In this document: positions 17,743 through 25,768 of the stretch, piece by piece
Numbering within the stretch: position 1 is the stretch's first letter
Layout of the letters: every line of letters begins with the position of its first letter
Source: Oscillospiraceae bacterium
GTDB taxonomy: Bacteria; Bacillota; Clostridia; Oscillospirales; Acutalibacteraceae
DNA: 40,061 bases
Assembly (NCBI GenBank): GCA_015066325.1
Contig: SVOP01000006.1
Coordinates: 1-40,061, forward strand
Direction of reading: 5' to 3'
Made by a program: the position numbers and the translations under genes
Notes under the pieces: generated by a model
Database searches by the model: none
Told to the model about the DNA's origin: nothing
The model's input: the letters and a program-made list of their open reading frames with translations, nothing else

Positions 17743-18809
17743 TGAAAAATATTAAAAAGCTTTCTCTCCTTATAGCAATAGTATTGATTGCTTCATTTGT
17801 TTTCTCTTTTTCAGCCTTTGCACATGATGACATAAAAGAAATAGAAGAAAATGATAAAATATACGCTTATGTTCCTTGGGAATATGAATTGTCTGTTTAT
17901 TCAGATTCATTGTGTTATGAAGATGATGAAGGTAATTATCTTGAGTTTTGTGTTGGTGAAAATAAATTTGCACCTGTAGGAATAACTTCCTTGGAAAAAG
18001 GACAGGTACAAAAGGTTTTCGAACACTTTTATCTGTATGAAGGAGACCTTGAAAGAACAGACGAATGCTTTGTTAAATATGAATTAACAGAGAAAAGGAA
18101 AGAAAATGGCTATTCCTGCTATTATCTTCAAGGAAAATATTCTTATGATGATGAAGATATAGATGGTTTTTTTGCATATTATTTCAATGCTTATGTTTTT
18201 GCAACCAAAGAAAATATATTTGTTGTTGGCTACGAAGATATAAATGGAAAAACAGAATATTGCGGAGATTTAAAGACTGCTGTTTACGAAATTGTTTTCA
18301 ACGGAACACATTTTAAAAATGATAAGCCCGAAAAAAATGCAGACCATGACTTTTCAAATTCACCTGCATACGAAGATGTTGTGCTTGCTTCACAAGGTCC
18401 GATTTTTGAAGATGGTGTTTTAGGTATTGCAGCAGTAATTGCAATTATTATGACTGTTGTTCCAACATTGATTGTAATAATTGTAGCTATTGTATTAATA
18501 AGAAAATATAATAAAGTCAAAAAGACGTTAAGGCAGTGTGAATTAACCTACGGCAGTATTTCTCAATATAATGCCTATAATCATAACTACGGCGGATATG
18601 GCTATAATCAACCTGTTAATCAGCCCTATCAACCACCCGTGAATCCTGTATATCAGCAAAATCCTGTTAACCAGAATGCTCCCCAGACACCCTCTTATGT
18701 TACAAATGCAGTAAATAATTTAGAGGGACAGCAACCCACTCAACCTGCACAGAGTACTCTCCCACCCGAGATGCAGGAAAATCAAATTAATAACGAAAAT
18801 AAATTCTAA
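17742..18809 (+). CDS. Type I membrane protein, paralogue of the preceding gene with a larger outer domain
   Basis: I do not recognise a family. It has a signal peptide (1-26, ending SAFA), an acidic outer domain of about 200 residues, one helix (GVLGIAAVIAIIMTVVPTLIVIIVAIVLI), the cytoplasmic motif KVKKTLRQCELTYGSISQ, and a tail of about 90 residues rich in Tyr, Asn, Gln and Pro (GGYGYNQPVNQPYQPPVNPVY). The shared motif and tail tie it to the upstream gene. It is the last of the rarA-coupled trio. The tail is low-complexity and might drive self-association, but that is inference. Confidence 0.7.
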   Translation: MKNIKKLSLLIAIVLIASFVFSFSAFAHDDIKEIEENDKIYAYVPWEYELSVYSDSLCYEDDEGNYLEFCVGENKFAPVGITSLEKGQVQKVFEHFYLYEGDLERTDECFVKYELTEKRKENGYSCYYLQGKYSYDDEDIDGFFAYYFNAYVFATKENIFVVGYEDINGKTEYCGDLKTAVYEIVFNGTHFKNDKPEKNADHDFSNSPAYEDVVLASQGPIFEDGVLGIAAVIAIIMTVVPTLIVIIVAIVLIRKYNKVKKTLRQCELTYGSISQYNAYNHNYGGYGYNQPVNQPYQPPVNPVYQQNPVNQNAPQTPSYVTNAVNNLEGQQPTQPAQSTLPPEMQENQINNENKF

Positions 18810-18833
18810 ATAAATTTTTCAGAGGTGTTCAAA

Positions 18834-19679
18834 ATGAAAAAATTTCCTATTGGTATCATCATTAACAGCTTCAGAACCGACATTCCCACTTCCGTAAAAA
18901 AAGCGGCTGAATGTGGCGCTCAGGGTATTCAGGTTTATTCAACTCACGGTGAAATGGCTCCTGAAAATCTTTCTCCCGAAAAGAGAAGAGAGTTTTTAAA
19001 CCTTGTTAAAGATAACGGACTTATCATTTCTGCTCTTTGCGGTGACCTTGGTGGCGGCGGATTCATCCACAAGGACCTTAATAAAGAAAGAGTTGAAAAA
19101 TCAAAAAGAATTCTTGACCTTGCAAAAGACCTTGAAACAGATATAGTAACAACCCACATCGGTGTTGTTCCCTCAGACCCCAACCACGACAGATATAAAA
19201 TTATGCAGGAGGCTTGTCACGAGCTTGCAGAATATGCAGATTCAATTGATGCTCATTTTGCAGTTGAAACAGGTCCTGAAACCAGCGCAGTTCTTAAAGG
19301 CTTCCTTGATAGCCTTAATTCCACAGGTGTCGGCGTAAACCTTGACCCTGCAAATCTTGTTATGGTAACAGGTGATGATCCCGTTCAGGCAGTACATAAT
19401 CTTAAAAAATATATTGTTCATACCCACGCAAAAGACGGCAAACAGATTTTCTTCCGTGACCCCGAAATCGTTTACGGAATTAAGAAGGATGTTATTGTAA
19501 CAGATGATTCTTTCATTGAAGTTCCTCTTGGTGAGGGTAGCGTAGATTTCCCCAAATACCTTGCAGCTCTTGAAGAAATCGGTTATAACGGCTTTCTTAC
19601 AATTGAACGCGAGGTTGGCGACGATCCTGCAAAGGATATCAGAGCAGCAGTAGATTTCCTTAACGGACTTATGAAATAA
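18834..19679 (+). CDS. Sugar phosphate isomerase/epimerase (TIM barrel)
   Basis: A 281-residue xylose-isomerase-like TIM-barrel protein (AP-endonuclease-2 fold). Metal-site strands are visible: VTTHIGVVP, FAVETGPE, VGVNLDPANLV, IVHTHAKDG and FLTIEREVG, with Glu, Asp, His and Glu as likely ligands. The substrate is not defined; the family isomerises or epimerises sugars, inositols and hydroxypyruvate. The ORF track begins at GTG 18825, but that codon is inside the RBS (AGAGGTG); ATG 18834 (MKKFPIGIIINSF) is the better start. A strong terminator follows. Confidence 0.88.
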   Translation: MKKFPIGIIINSFRTDIPTSVKKAAECGAQGIQVYSTHGEMAPENLSPEKRREFLNLVKDNGLIISALCGDLGGGGFIHKDLNKERVEKSKRILDLAKDLETDIVTTHIGVVPSDPNHDRYKIMQEACHELAEYADSIDAHFAVETGPETSAVLKGFLDSLNSTGVGVNLDPANLVMVTGDDPVQAVHNLKKYIVHTHAKDGKQIFFRDPEIVYGIKKDVIVTDDSFIEVPLGEGSVDFPKYLAALEEIGYNGFLTIEREVGDDPAKDIRAAVDFLNGLMK

Positions 19680-19684
19680 AAACT

Positions 19685-19730
19685 AATGCCTCCACACTCA
19701 TTTCTAAAAATGAGTGTGGAGGCATTTTAT
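19685..19730. terminator. Bidirectional terminator between convergent genes
   Basis: A perfect 18-bp stem AATGCCTCCACACTCATT with a 6-nt loop, followed by TTTTATG on the plus strand and TTAGTTTT on the minus strand. It serves both the epimerase and the NhaC-type transporter. Confidence 0.9.
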
Positions 19731-19747
19731 GTCTTTAGATTAAATTT

Positions 19748-21556
19748 TTATGCTTTATTCTTTGTAACTGCTTTGATAACAAAGAGAGTACCAATCATAA
19801 GAACAAGAGCGATGGGAAGAACTATCATCCAATTAGAAACGAAGCCTGCAATAACATAGCTTACTGCGGAAACGCCTGCAACTGTAAGTGCATAGGGAAG
19901 CTGTGTTGAAACATGGTTAATATGGTCACACTGTGCACCAGCGGATGCCATAATTGTTGTATCGGAAATGGGTGAGCAGTGGTCGCCGCAAACTGCACCT
20001 GCCATACAAGCAGAAATAGAAACTATAGTAAGGGGATTGCTTGCTTCAAATACGCTGAGAACGATGGGAATAAGAATACCGAAAGTACCCCATGATGTAC
20101 CTGTTGCAAAGGAAAGACCAACTGCAATTACGAAGATAATTGCGGGAAGAAGAGCCTGGAAGCCTGCTGCACTGCCTTCGATAAGCTGAGAAATGAAAAT
20201 TTTTGCACCAAGAGAACCAGTCATAGAGTTCAAAGTCCAAGCACAAATAAGAATCATAATAGCAGGAACCATAGCCTTGAAGCCTTCAGGAAGAGATTCC
20301 ATAATATCTTTGAAGGAGATAACTCTTCTGAGAAGGAAGTAAACAATTGTAATAATAATTGCAACAAAGGCACCAAATGATAAACCTGCAGCAGCATCGC
20401 AACCGGAGAAAGCGTCAATAAAGGATGTTCCGCTGAAGAATCCACCGGTGTAAATCATACCGATAACGCAGCTTACAATAAGAATAATAATAGGAACAAT
20501 AAGGTCACAAACTTTGCCTTTTTCATTAAATGCCATTTCTTCAACAGCCTGCTTTGTACCGCTGGTGAAAAGGTCACCCGTTTCTTTAGCGTTCTTTTCG
20601 TGCTTTTTCATAGGACCATAATCAAAGCCGGTAATTGCAAGGAAAATCATCATTGCAATTGTAAGAAGTGCATAGAAGTTATAGGGAATAGCCTGAATGA
20701 AAAGGCTGATACCGCTTTCTGCTCCTGCAGTACTTGCAAAGCCTGCAACTGCTGCTGCCCAGGAAGAAATGGGAGCGATGATACAAACGGGAGCCGCAGT
20801 AGCATCAATGAGGTATGAGAGCTTTGCTCGTGAAATTTTATGGCCATCTGTAACCGGACGCATAACTGAACCAACTGTGAGGCAGTTGAAATAGTCATCA
20901 ATGAAAATAAGAACACCGAGAGCGATTGTTGCAAGCTGAGCACCAACTCTTGATTTGATATGAGCAGTTGCCCATCTGCCGAATGCAGCAGAACCACCTG
21001 CTTTGTTCATCATAGAAACAAGAGCACCAAGAAGAACAAGGAAGAAAAGAATACCCATATTGTAAGAATCTGCTGCATTGGCAATGAAACCATCAGTCAT
21101 AACATGAGTAAGAGTTCCTTCAAAATTACCGCCTGCATAAATTGCACCGCCAACGATGATACCGATAACAAGTGAGGAATAAACCTCTTTTGTTATAAGA
21201 GCGAGAACGATAGCAACAATAGGAGCAACAAGAGCCAAAAATGTTGCATAGGCAGGTGTTGTTCCTTGAACAACTTTAATAGCCTTTTCTGTGTGTGCAT
21301 CAAAATCTTCGTCTTTTTCGATGTTTTCTGCATAATGCTCTGAATAGGTTAGAGCATCTTCATACACATTAAGGTCAAGGGTTAGAGTACCTTCATCATT
21401 ATAAGTGATGGTAACTACATCGCTGGACTCAGTTGCACCGATTGTCATAACCGCTGCATCTTCATCCGCTGTTGCGGAGCAGATTGTGCCGAGAGTGAAC
21501 ATAAAAATGCACATAATAAGCACCGCAAAGAATCTGCGTTTTCTTTGGTTTTTCAT
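19748..21556 (-). CDS. lysW: NhaC-family transporter, probable lysine transporter (LysW type)
   Basis: A polytopic NhaC-superfamily protein: AGGSAAFGRWATAHIKSRVGAQ, IFIDDYFNCLTVGSVMRPVTDG, GTSWGTFGILIPI and CGDHCSPISDTTIMASAGAQCDH are core segments. NhaC-like proteins exchange Na+ for H+ or solutes. Here the gene stands behind a lysine riboswitch; comparative work on the L box named such NhaC members LysW, predicted lysine transporters. The 602-residue length exceeds the family because of a signal-peptide-like N-terminus (1-28) and an acidic outer segment of about 75 residues before the first core helix. Substrate is inferred from regulation, not from residues. Confidence 0.85.
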   Translation of the reverse strand: MKNQRKRRFFAVLIMCIFMFTLGTICSATADEDAAVMTIGATESSDVVTITYNDEGTLTLDLNVYEDALTYSEHYAENIEKDEDFDAHTEKAIKVVQGTTPAYATFLALVAPIVAIVLALITKEVYSSLVIGIIVGGAIYAGGNFEGTLTHVMTDGFIANAADSYNMGILFFLVLLGALVSMMNKAGGSAAFGRWATAHIKSRVGAQLATIALGVLIFIDDYFNCLTVGSVMRPVTDGHKISRAKLSYLIDATAAPVCIIAPISSWAAAVAGFASTAGAESGISLFIQAIPYNFYALLTIAMMIFLAITGFDYGPMKKHEKNAKETGDLFTSGTKQAVEEMAFNEKGKVCDLIVPIIILIVSCVIGMIYTGGFFSGTSFIDAFSGCDAAAGLSFGAFVAIIITIVYFLLRRVISFKDIMESLPEGFKAMVPAIMILICAWTLNSMTGSLGAKIFISQLIEGSAAGFQALLPAIIFVIAVGLSFATGTSWGTFGILIPIVLSVFEASNPLTIVSISACMAGAVCGDHCSPISDTTIMASAGAQCDHINHVSTQLPYALTVAGVSAVSYVIAGFVSNWMIVLPIALVLMIGTLFVIKAVTKNKA

Positions 21557-21610
21557 ATTTTACATTCCTTTCCTTTAGAGTAGGGAAGAACCCGTACTCC
21601 TTTCCTGAAA

Positions 21611-21646
21611 TAAAAAATCATGGCTGCGTGAAAAACAGTCATGATA
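21611..21646 (-). terminator. Riboswitch expression-platform terminator
   Basis: On the minus strand ATCATGACTG...CAGCCATGAT with one mismatch, followed by TTTTTTATT. It lies between the lysine aptamer and the transporter start, as expected for lysine-induced termination. Confidence 0.8.
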
Positions 21647-21656
21647 GTAAAATCAA

Positions 21657-21815
21657 TGATAGCTCTCCACAAATGTGACAGTCGCTTTGCTATTAACAAA
21701 GCAACCAACAAAAACGCTTCCGGGTATATCGTTTTCGTTTCGGCAATTTCCCCTTTCGGCTTCTTCCTTGCCCCGCGGCTCTGAAACCTAATCTTGTCAA
21801 TCGCGCCTCTACCTA
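21657..21815 (-). promoter_or_regulatory. Lysine riboswitch (L box) aptamer
   Basis: On the minus strand the leader runs from AGGTAGAGGCGCGA to CTGTCACATTTGTGGAGAGCTATC. The conserved L-box blocks are present in order: AGGTAGAGGCGCG, AGCCGAAAGGGGAAATTGCCGAA, then ACTGTCAC and GTGGAGAGCTATC, which pair back to the 5' end. The length of about 160 nt fits the five-helix aptamer. It should sense lysine and shut off the transporter when lysine is plentiful. Confidence 0.93.
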
Positions 21816-21843
21816 ATTATTCAGTTCAGGATTATACGATTGT

Positions 21844-21872
21844 ATTGTATATTGTAAGTCGTTTTTTGTCAA
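21844..21872 (-). promoter_or_regulatory. Promoter of the lysine riboswitch transcript
   Basis: TTGACA, 17 bp, TACAAT on the minus strand, about 30 bp before the aptamer. Confidence 0.85.
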
Positions 21873-21941
21873 TAAATGTTATATTTTTAACATTTGTCAT
21901 TTTTACCTAATATTTAAAGGAAAATTTTACTTTATAGCTGA

Positions 21942-21969
21942 TTGAAATCATTTTAATTTATGCTATACT
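21942..21969 (+). promoter_or_regulatory. Promoter of fucI
   Basis: TTGAAA, 16 bp, TATACT; the start codon is about 50 bp downstream. A small hairpin GTGC-GACTT-GCAC lies in the leader just before the RBS AAAGGATG. Confidence 0.65.
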
Positions 21970-22021
21970 ATTAAATGAAATATTCTGTGCGACTTTGCAC
22001 AGTTGAAAGGATGATATTTTT

Positions 22022-23818
22022 ATGGCAGAGAACAGATTTCTCGGCGAATATCCCGTAATCGGTATTCGACCCATTATCGACGGCAGACGTGGCCCTCTCA
22101 AGGTTCGTGAATCTCTTGAAGATCAGACTATGAATATGGCTAAAGCTGCTGCTGAGCTTTTCACAAAAAATCTTAAATATTCCAACGGTGAGCCCGTTAA
22201 AGTTGTTATTGCTGATACAACTATCGGTCGTGTTGCAGAGGCAGCTGCTTGTGCAGAAAAATTCCGTAAAGAAGGCGTTATGATCACTCTTTCTGTTACT
22301 CCCTGTTGGTGCTACGGTTCTGAAACAATGGATATGGACCCCTCAACAATCAAGGGCGTTTGGGGCTTCAATGCTACTGAAAGACCCGGTGCAGTTTATC
22401 TTGCAGCAGTTCTTGCAGCACATGCACAGAAGGGTCTTCCCGCATTTGGTATCTATGGTAAAGACGTTCAGGATGCTGACGATACAACAATGCCTGAGGA
22501 TGTTAAAGAAAAGCTTCTCCGCTTTGCAAGAAGTGCAGTTGCAGTTGCAACAATGAAAGGTAAATCATACCTTCAGATTGGTTCAATCTGCATGGGTATT
22601 GCAGGTTCTTCAATTGACACAGATTTCTTTGAGGAATATCTTGGTATGCGTGTTGAATCCGTTGACGAGGTTGAAGTTATCCGTCGAATGGAAGAAGGCA
22701 TCTATGACGAAGCTGAATACCAGAAAGCATATAAATGGGTTAAAGAAAACTGCAAGGTTGGCTTTGATAAGAACCCTGAGTTCGTAAGAAAGAGCGACGA
22801 ACAGAAAGAAAAAGACTGGGAATTCACAGTTAAAATGATGTGCATCATCAAAGACCTTATGAACGGCAACAAGAATCTTCCCGAAGGCAGAGAGGAAGAA
22901 ATGGTTGGTCACAATGCTATTGCAGCAGGCTTCCAGGGTCAGAGACAGTGGACAGACTTCTATCCCAATGCTGACTTTGCAGAAGCAATGCTTAACACAA
23001 GCTTTGACTGGAACGGTGCAAGAGAACCTTACATCCTTGCAACAGAAAACGATACTCTTAACGGTGTAAGCATGCTCCTTATGAAGCTCCTTACAAACAG
23101 ACCTCAGATGTTTGCAGACGTTCGTACATACTGGAGCCCCGAAGCAGTTAAGAGAGTTACAGGCTATGACCTTGAAGGCAAAGCAAAAGAAGCTCAGGGC
23201 TTTATTCACCTTATTAACTCCGGTGCTTGCTGTCTTGACGCTTGCGGCGAGGTTAAAGATGAAAACGGCAACGGCATCATCAAAGAATGGTATGATATTA
23301 CTGAAGAAGATATCAAGAAAATCAATGATGCAACAGAATGGTGCGCAGCTGATAACGGTTACTTCCGTGGCGGCGGATATTCCAGCCGTTTCCTTACAAG
23401 AGCTGAAATGCCTGCAACAATGATTCGTCTTAACCTTGTTAAAGGCCTTGGACCAACAGTTCAGATTTGCGAAGGTTACACAGTTGCACTTCCCGATGAG
23501 GTTTCCGATGTTATCTGGAAGAGAACAGACTACACATGGCCTTGCACATGGTTCGCTCCTAAGCTTACAGGTAAAGGTCCCTTCGTTTCTGCTTATGAGG
23601 TTATGAACCACTGGGGTGCAAACCACGGCGCAATTTCCTATGGCCATATCGGTGCAGATATTATTACACTCTGCTCAATGCTCAGAATTCCCGTTTCAAT
23701 GCATAATGTTGACGAAAGCAAAATCTTCCGTCCTGCTTGCTGGAACGCATTCGGCACACAGGAGCTTGAAGGTGCAGATTTCCGTGCTTGCGAAGCTTAC
23801 GGCCCTCTCTATAAATAA
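22022..23818 (+). CDS. fucI: L-fucose isomerase
   Basis: Converts L-fucose to L-fuculose (and D-arabinose to D-ribulose) in the cytoplasm. The 598 residues align in character with the ~590-residue enzyme: N-terminal [28 protein letters not shown], and the Mn site residues in [10 protein letters not shown] (Glu), FADVRTYW (Asp) and [16 protein letters not shown] (His535). The C-terminus [11 protein letters not shown] is typical. It is a single-gene unit with its own promoter and terminator. No fuculokinase or fuculose-phosphate aldolase is in the window, but a fucosidase candidate lies close by. Confidence 0.95.
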   Translation: MAENRFLGEYPVIGIRPIIDGRRGPLKVRESLEDQTMNMAKAAAELFTKNLKYSNGEPVKVVIADTTIGRVAEAAACAEKFRKEGVMITLSVTPCWCYGSETMDMDPSTIKGVWGFNATERPGAVYLAAVLAAHAQKGLPAFGIYGKDVQDADDTTMPEDVKEKLLRFARSAVAVATMKGKSYLQIGSICMGIAGSSIDTDFFEEYLGMRVESVDEVEVIRRMEEGIYDEAEYQKAYKWVKENCKVGFDKNPEFVRKSDEQKEKDWEFTVKMMCIIKDLMNGNKNLPEGREEEMVGHNAIAAGFQGQRQWTDFYPNADFAEAMLNTSFDWNGAREPYILATENDTLNGVSMLLMKLLTNRPQMFADVRTYWSPEAVKRVTGYDLEGKAKEAQGFIHLINSGACCLDACGEVKDENGNGIIKEWYDITEEDIKKINDATEWCAADNGYFRGGGYSSRFLTRAEMPATMIRLNLVKGLGPTVQICEGYTVALPDEVSDVIWKRTDYTWPCTWFAPKLTGKGPFVSAYEVMNHWGANHGAISYGHIGADIITLCSMLRIPVSMHNVDESKIFRPACWNAFGTQELEGADFRACEAYGPLYK

Positions 23819-23830
23819 GAGCATAAATTT

Positions 23831-23864
23831 ACTCCTCCCGATTCGGTCGGGAGGAGTTTTTTTT
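23831..23864 (+). terminator. Terminator of fucI
   Basis: ACTCCTCCCGA-TTCGG-TCGGGAGGAGT followed by eight T; it acts on the plus strand only and lies 5 bp before the stop of the convergent DUF4838 gene. Confidence 0.95.
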
Positions 23865-23869
23865 GCCTT

Positions 23870-25753
23870 TTAACCCCAATTATATGGTCTTTGCATAAAG
23901 TTGATTTCGTCTTTTGGAGGAATTTCCTGGAAGCCTGAAACCTTTGTTATGCCGTGTTCAAGCATGGAGTCATAAAGCTCTTCTATTCTCTTATGCCTGA
24001 ATGGGTTGAGAATTGTATATTTATCTAAAAATTGATTTGCTTTGTAATATTCCCAGCTTAAATTGGCTGTTTCAACATTGAAAAGCTGTTCTTCAGTAAT
24101 ATCGGCAGTTAACGCCTTTTCCCAAAGACCATCAAGAGCAACAGCAACATTCATCGGATAAAAGCCTGCCTGATAATGCCAGTCAAAGTCAAAAGCGTGG
24201 GCAGAAACCTTGGTTTGTGCGGTCTGAATATCAATAATTTGTTTGATATATGGTGCAGCTTCTTCGCCATAATAAGCTTTTAAAAAGTCCATTATATGAT
24301 ATTCAACATCGCAGTTTACATCCCATTGAATTTTGCAAAGAAGATAATTGCGAAGCTCATTGAATGCAGCAATATGCCCGTCACCGCAGTTATAAATATA
24401 GCCGGTAATACCGATATCGTGCATATATTTCATTGTGGACTGCATATATTCAAGGTTTGAGAAGAACTGAGCAGTATTGATGAAATTTATGGTGTAGTCA
24501 TAAATATAGGTTCTTTTGGCAATTTTAGTCCAGTTTTCAAAATCCTTATGTATTGTGGGTTCGGGACTTCCGAAAAGATTTTCAAAGGTTTCGTTGCCGT
24601 CCTTTGAACCGCATTCGGTTAAAGGATGGCTTCTGCAAGCCTTATGAAGTCCGCAAAGAACAGGAACAACATTGTCATTACACTTTAAAGACAAATCCGT
24701 TGGGGGTCTGTCTGTTTCGTTATAGGCATAGAAGGTGAATGTAAAATCGGGGAATTCATCATCAAGAGCATCTGCAAAAGCATTGGTAAAAAGAATTGTT
24801 GGAGCAGAAACACTACCATATTTTTCATATAGCTCTTCACATTTTTTACATTTACAATAGTTTGTATTATCTTTTTGACCTATGTGAATATATTTTGCAT
24901 CGGTCTCACATTCAAGAATTGCTTTTCTTGCATTTTTAACCGCAATCTTTAAAACATCGGGATTTGAAAGACACACATGGTCACGGGTTTTTGTGCCCTC
25001 GGCAGTTGTTGCAAAATAATCGGGATGCTCGGTTATAAGGTCATCGGGAACTAATTTATCAAGGGTAACATCCCATAAAACATAGGTTAATGCACCGCCG
25101 TAATCTTTTGCCTCCTGCCAGAATGAAACATTCATTTTTGTTCTTGCTCTGTGGGCATCGTTTGTACCTCGGCAGTCATTTCGGCGAATGGAAAATGATG
25201 GCTCAACTGTTCTGTTAATTTTTCCGTCAATTAAAATATCCTCGTTTTCGGGAACAACCTCAAGCTCAGGGGTAAACCAACGAACGCCAAGATATTCTTC
25301 AAGGAAGGTGTAAACTCCGTAAAGTGTTCCGCGACTGTCAGCCCCTGAAATAAACAGGTGCTTTCCGTCGGAAATAATTTTAAATCCGTCCGTAGCAATT
25401 TTTTTGCGATTTATTTCAACAATACCTTTTTCAAGCTTGGTTTCACCTAAAATAATTGCTTTATCTTCTGCGGTAACTTCATTTTCAGTTACCGCTTTTA
25501 ATTTTGCACCACTGATTTTTTCAATATAGGTCTGCAGCTCATTAACAGCAGTTTTCGTTGTTGCATCAGGATTTTCCTCGGTTACAATAACAAAATCCGA
25601 AGCACCATTTTCAACAATTTCCATAGGCGCAGAAATTTTTTGTGCCACATATTCGTTACCACCGTAATTTATAGTAGTATCTGCAGTAAAGACACCAGTT
25701 ATATATAAAATAACCTCAATAAAAGCAACTGTGGCTTTTAAAAATGCTGACAT
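23870..25753 (-). CDS. DUF4838-domain protein, putative glycoside-active
   Basis: A 627-residue protein with an N-terminal hydrophobic stretch (signal or anchor), an alpha-glucuronidase-N-like beta domain (about 40-175, SGAKLKAVTENEVTAEDKAIILGET...GTLYGVYTFLEEYLGVRWFTPE) and a DUF4838 domain (YIHIGQKDNTNYCKCKKCEELYEKYG; FTFYAYNETDRPP). The domain layout resembles GH67/GH20-like hydrolases, but no activity is proved and the catalytic pair cannot be named. ATG 25753 with AGGAG nine bases upstream is better than the TTG at 25762. It lies 15 bp behind the GH151-like gene, so both are one operon, probably cutting a fucose-bearing or related glycan. Confidence 0.8.
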   Translation of the reverse strand: MSAFLKATVAFIEVILYITGVFTADTTINYGGNEYVAQKISAPMEIVENGASDFVIVTEENPDATTKTAVNELQTYIEKISGAKLKAVTENEVTAEDKAIILGETKLEKGIVEINRKKIATDGFKIISDGKHLFISGADSRGTLYGVYTFLEEYLGVRWFTPELEVVPENEDILIDGKINRTVEPSFSIRRNDCRGTNDAHRARTKMNVSFWQEAKDYGGALTYVLWDVTLDKLVPDDLITEHPDYFATTAEGTKTRDHVCLSNPDVLKIAVKNARKAILECETDAKYIHIGQKDNTNYCKCKKCEELYEKYGSVSAPTILFTNAFADALDDEFPDFTFTFYAYNETDRPPTDLSLKCNDNVVPVLCGLHKACRSHPLTECGSKDGNETFENLFGSPEPTIHKDFENWTKIAKRTYIYDYTINFINTAQFFSNLEYMQSTMKYMHDIGITGYIYNCGDGHIAAFNELRNYLLCKIQWDVNCDVEYHIMDFLKAYYGEEAAPYIKQIIDIQTAQTKVSAHAFDFDWHYQAGFYPMNVAVALDGLWEKALTADITEEQLFNVETANLSWEYYKANQFLDKYTILNPFRHKRIEELYDSMLEHGITKVSGFQEIPPKDEINFMQRPYNWG

Positions 25754-25768
25754 TTCTTCCAACTCCTG

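Noticed and set aside
22610-23647. 345-residue minus-strand ORF opposite fucI
   Set aside because: It is the antisense shadow of a well-conserved gene with strong codon bias; the translation is Cys/His/Phe-rich and has no RBS or domain.
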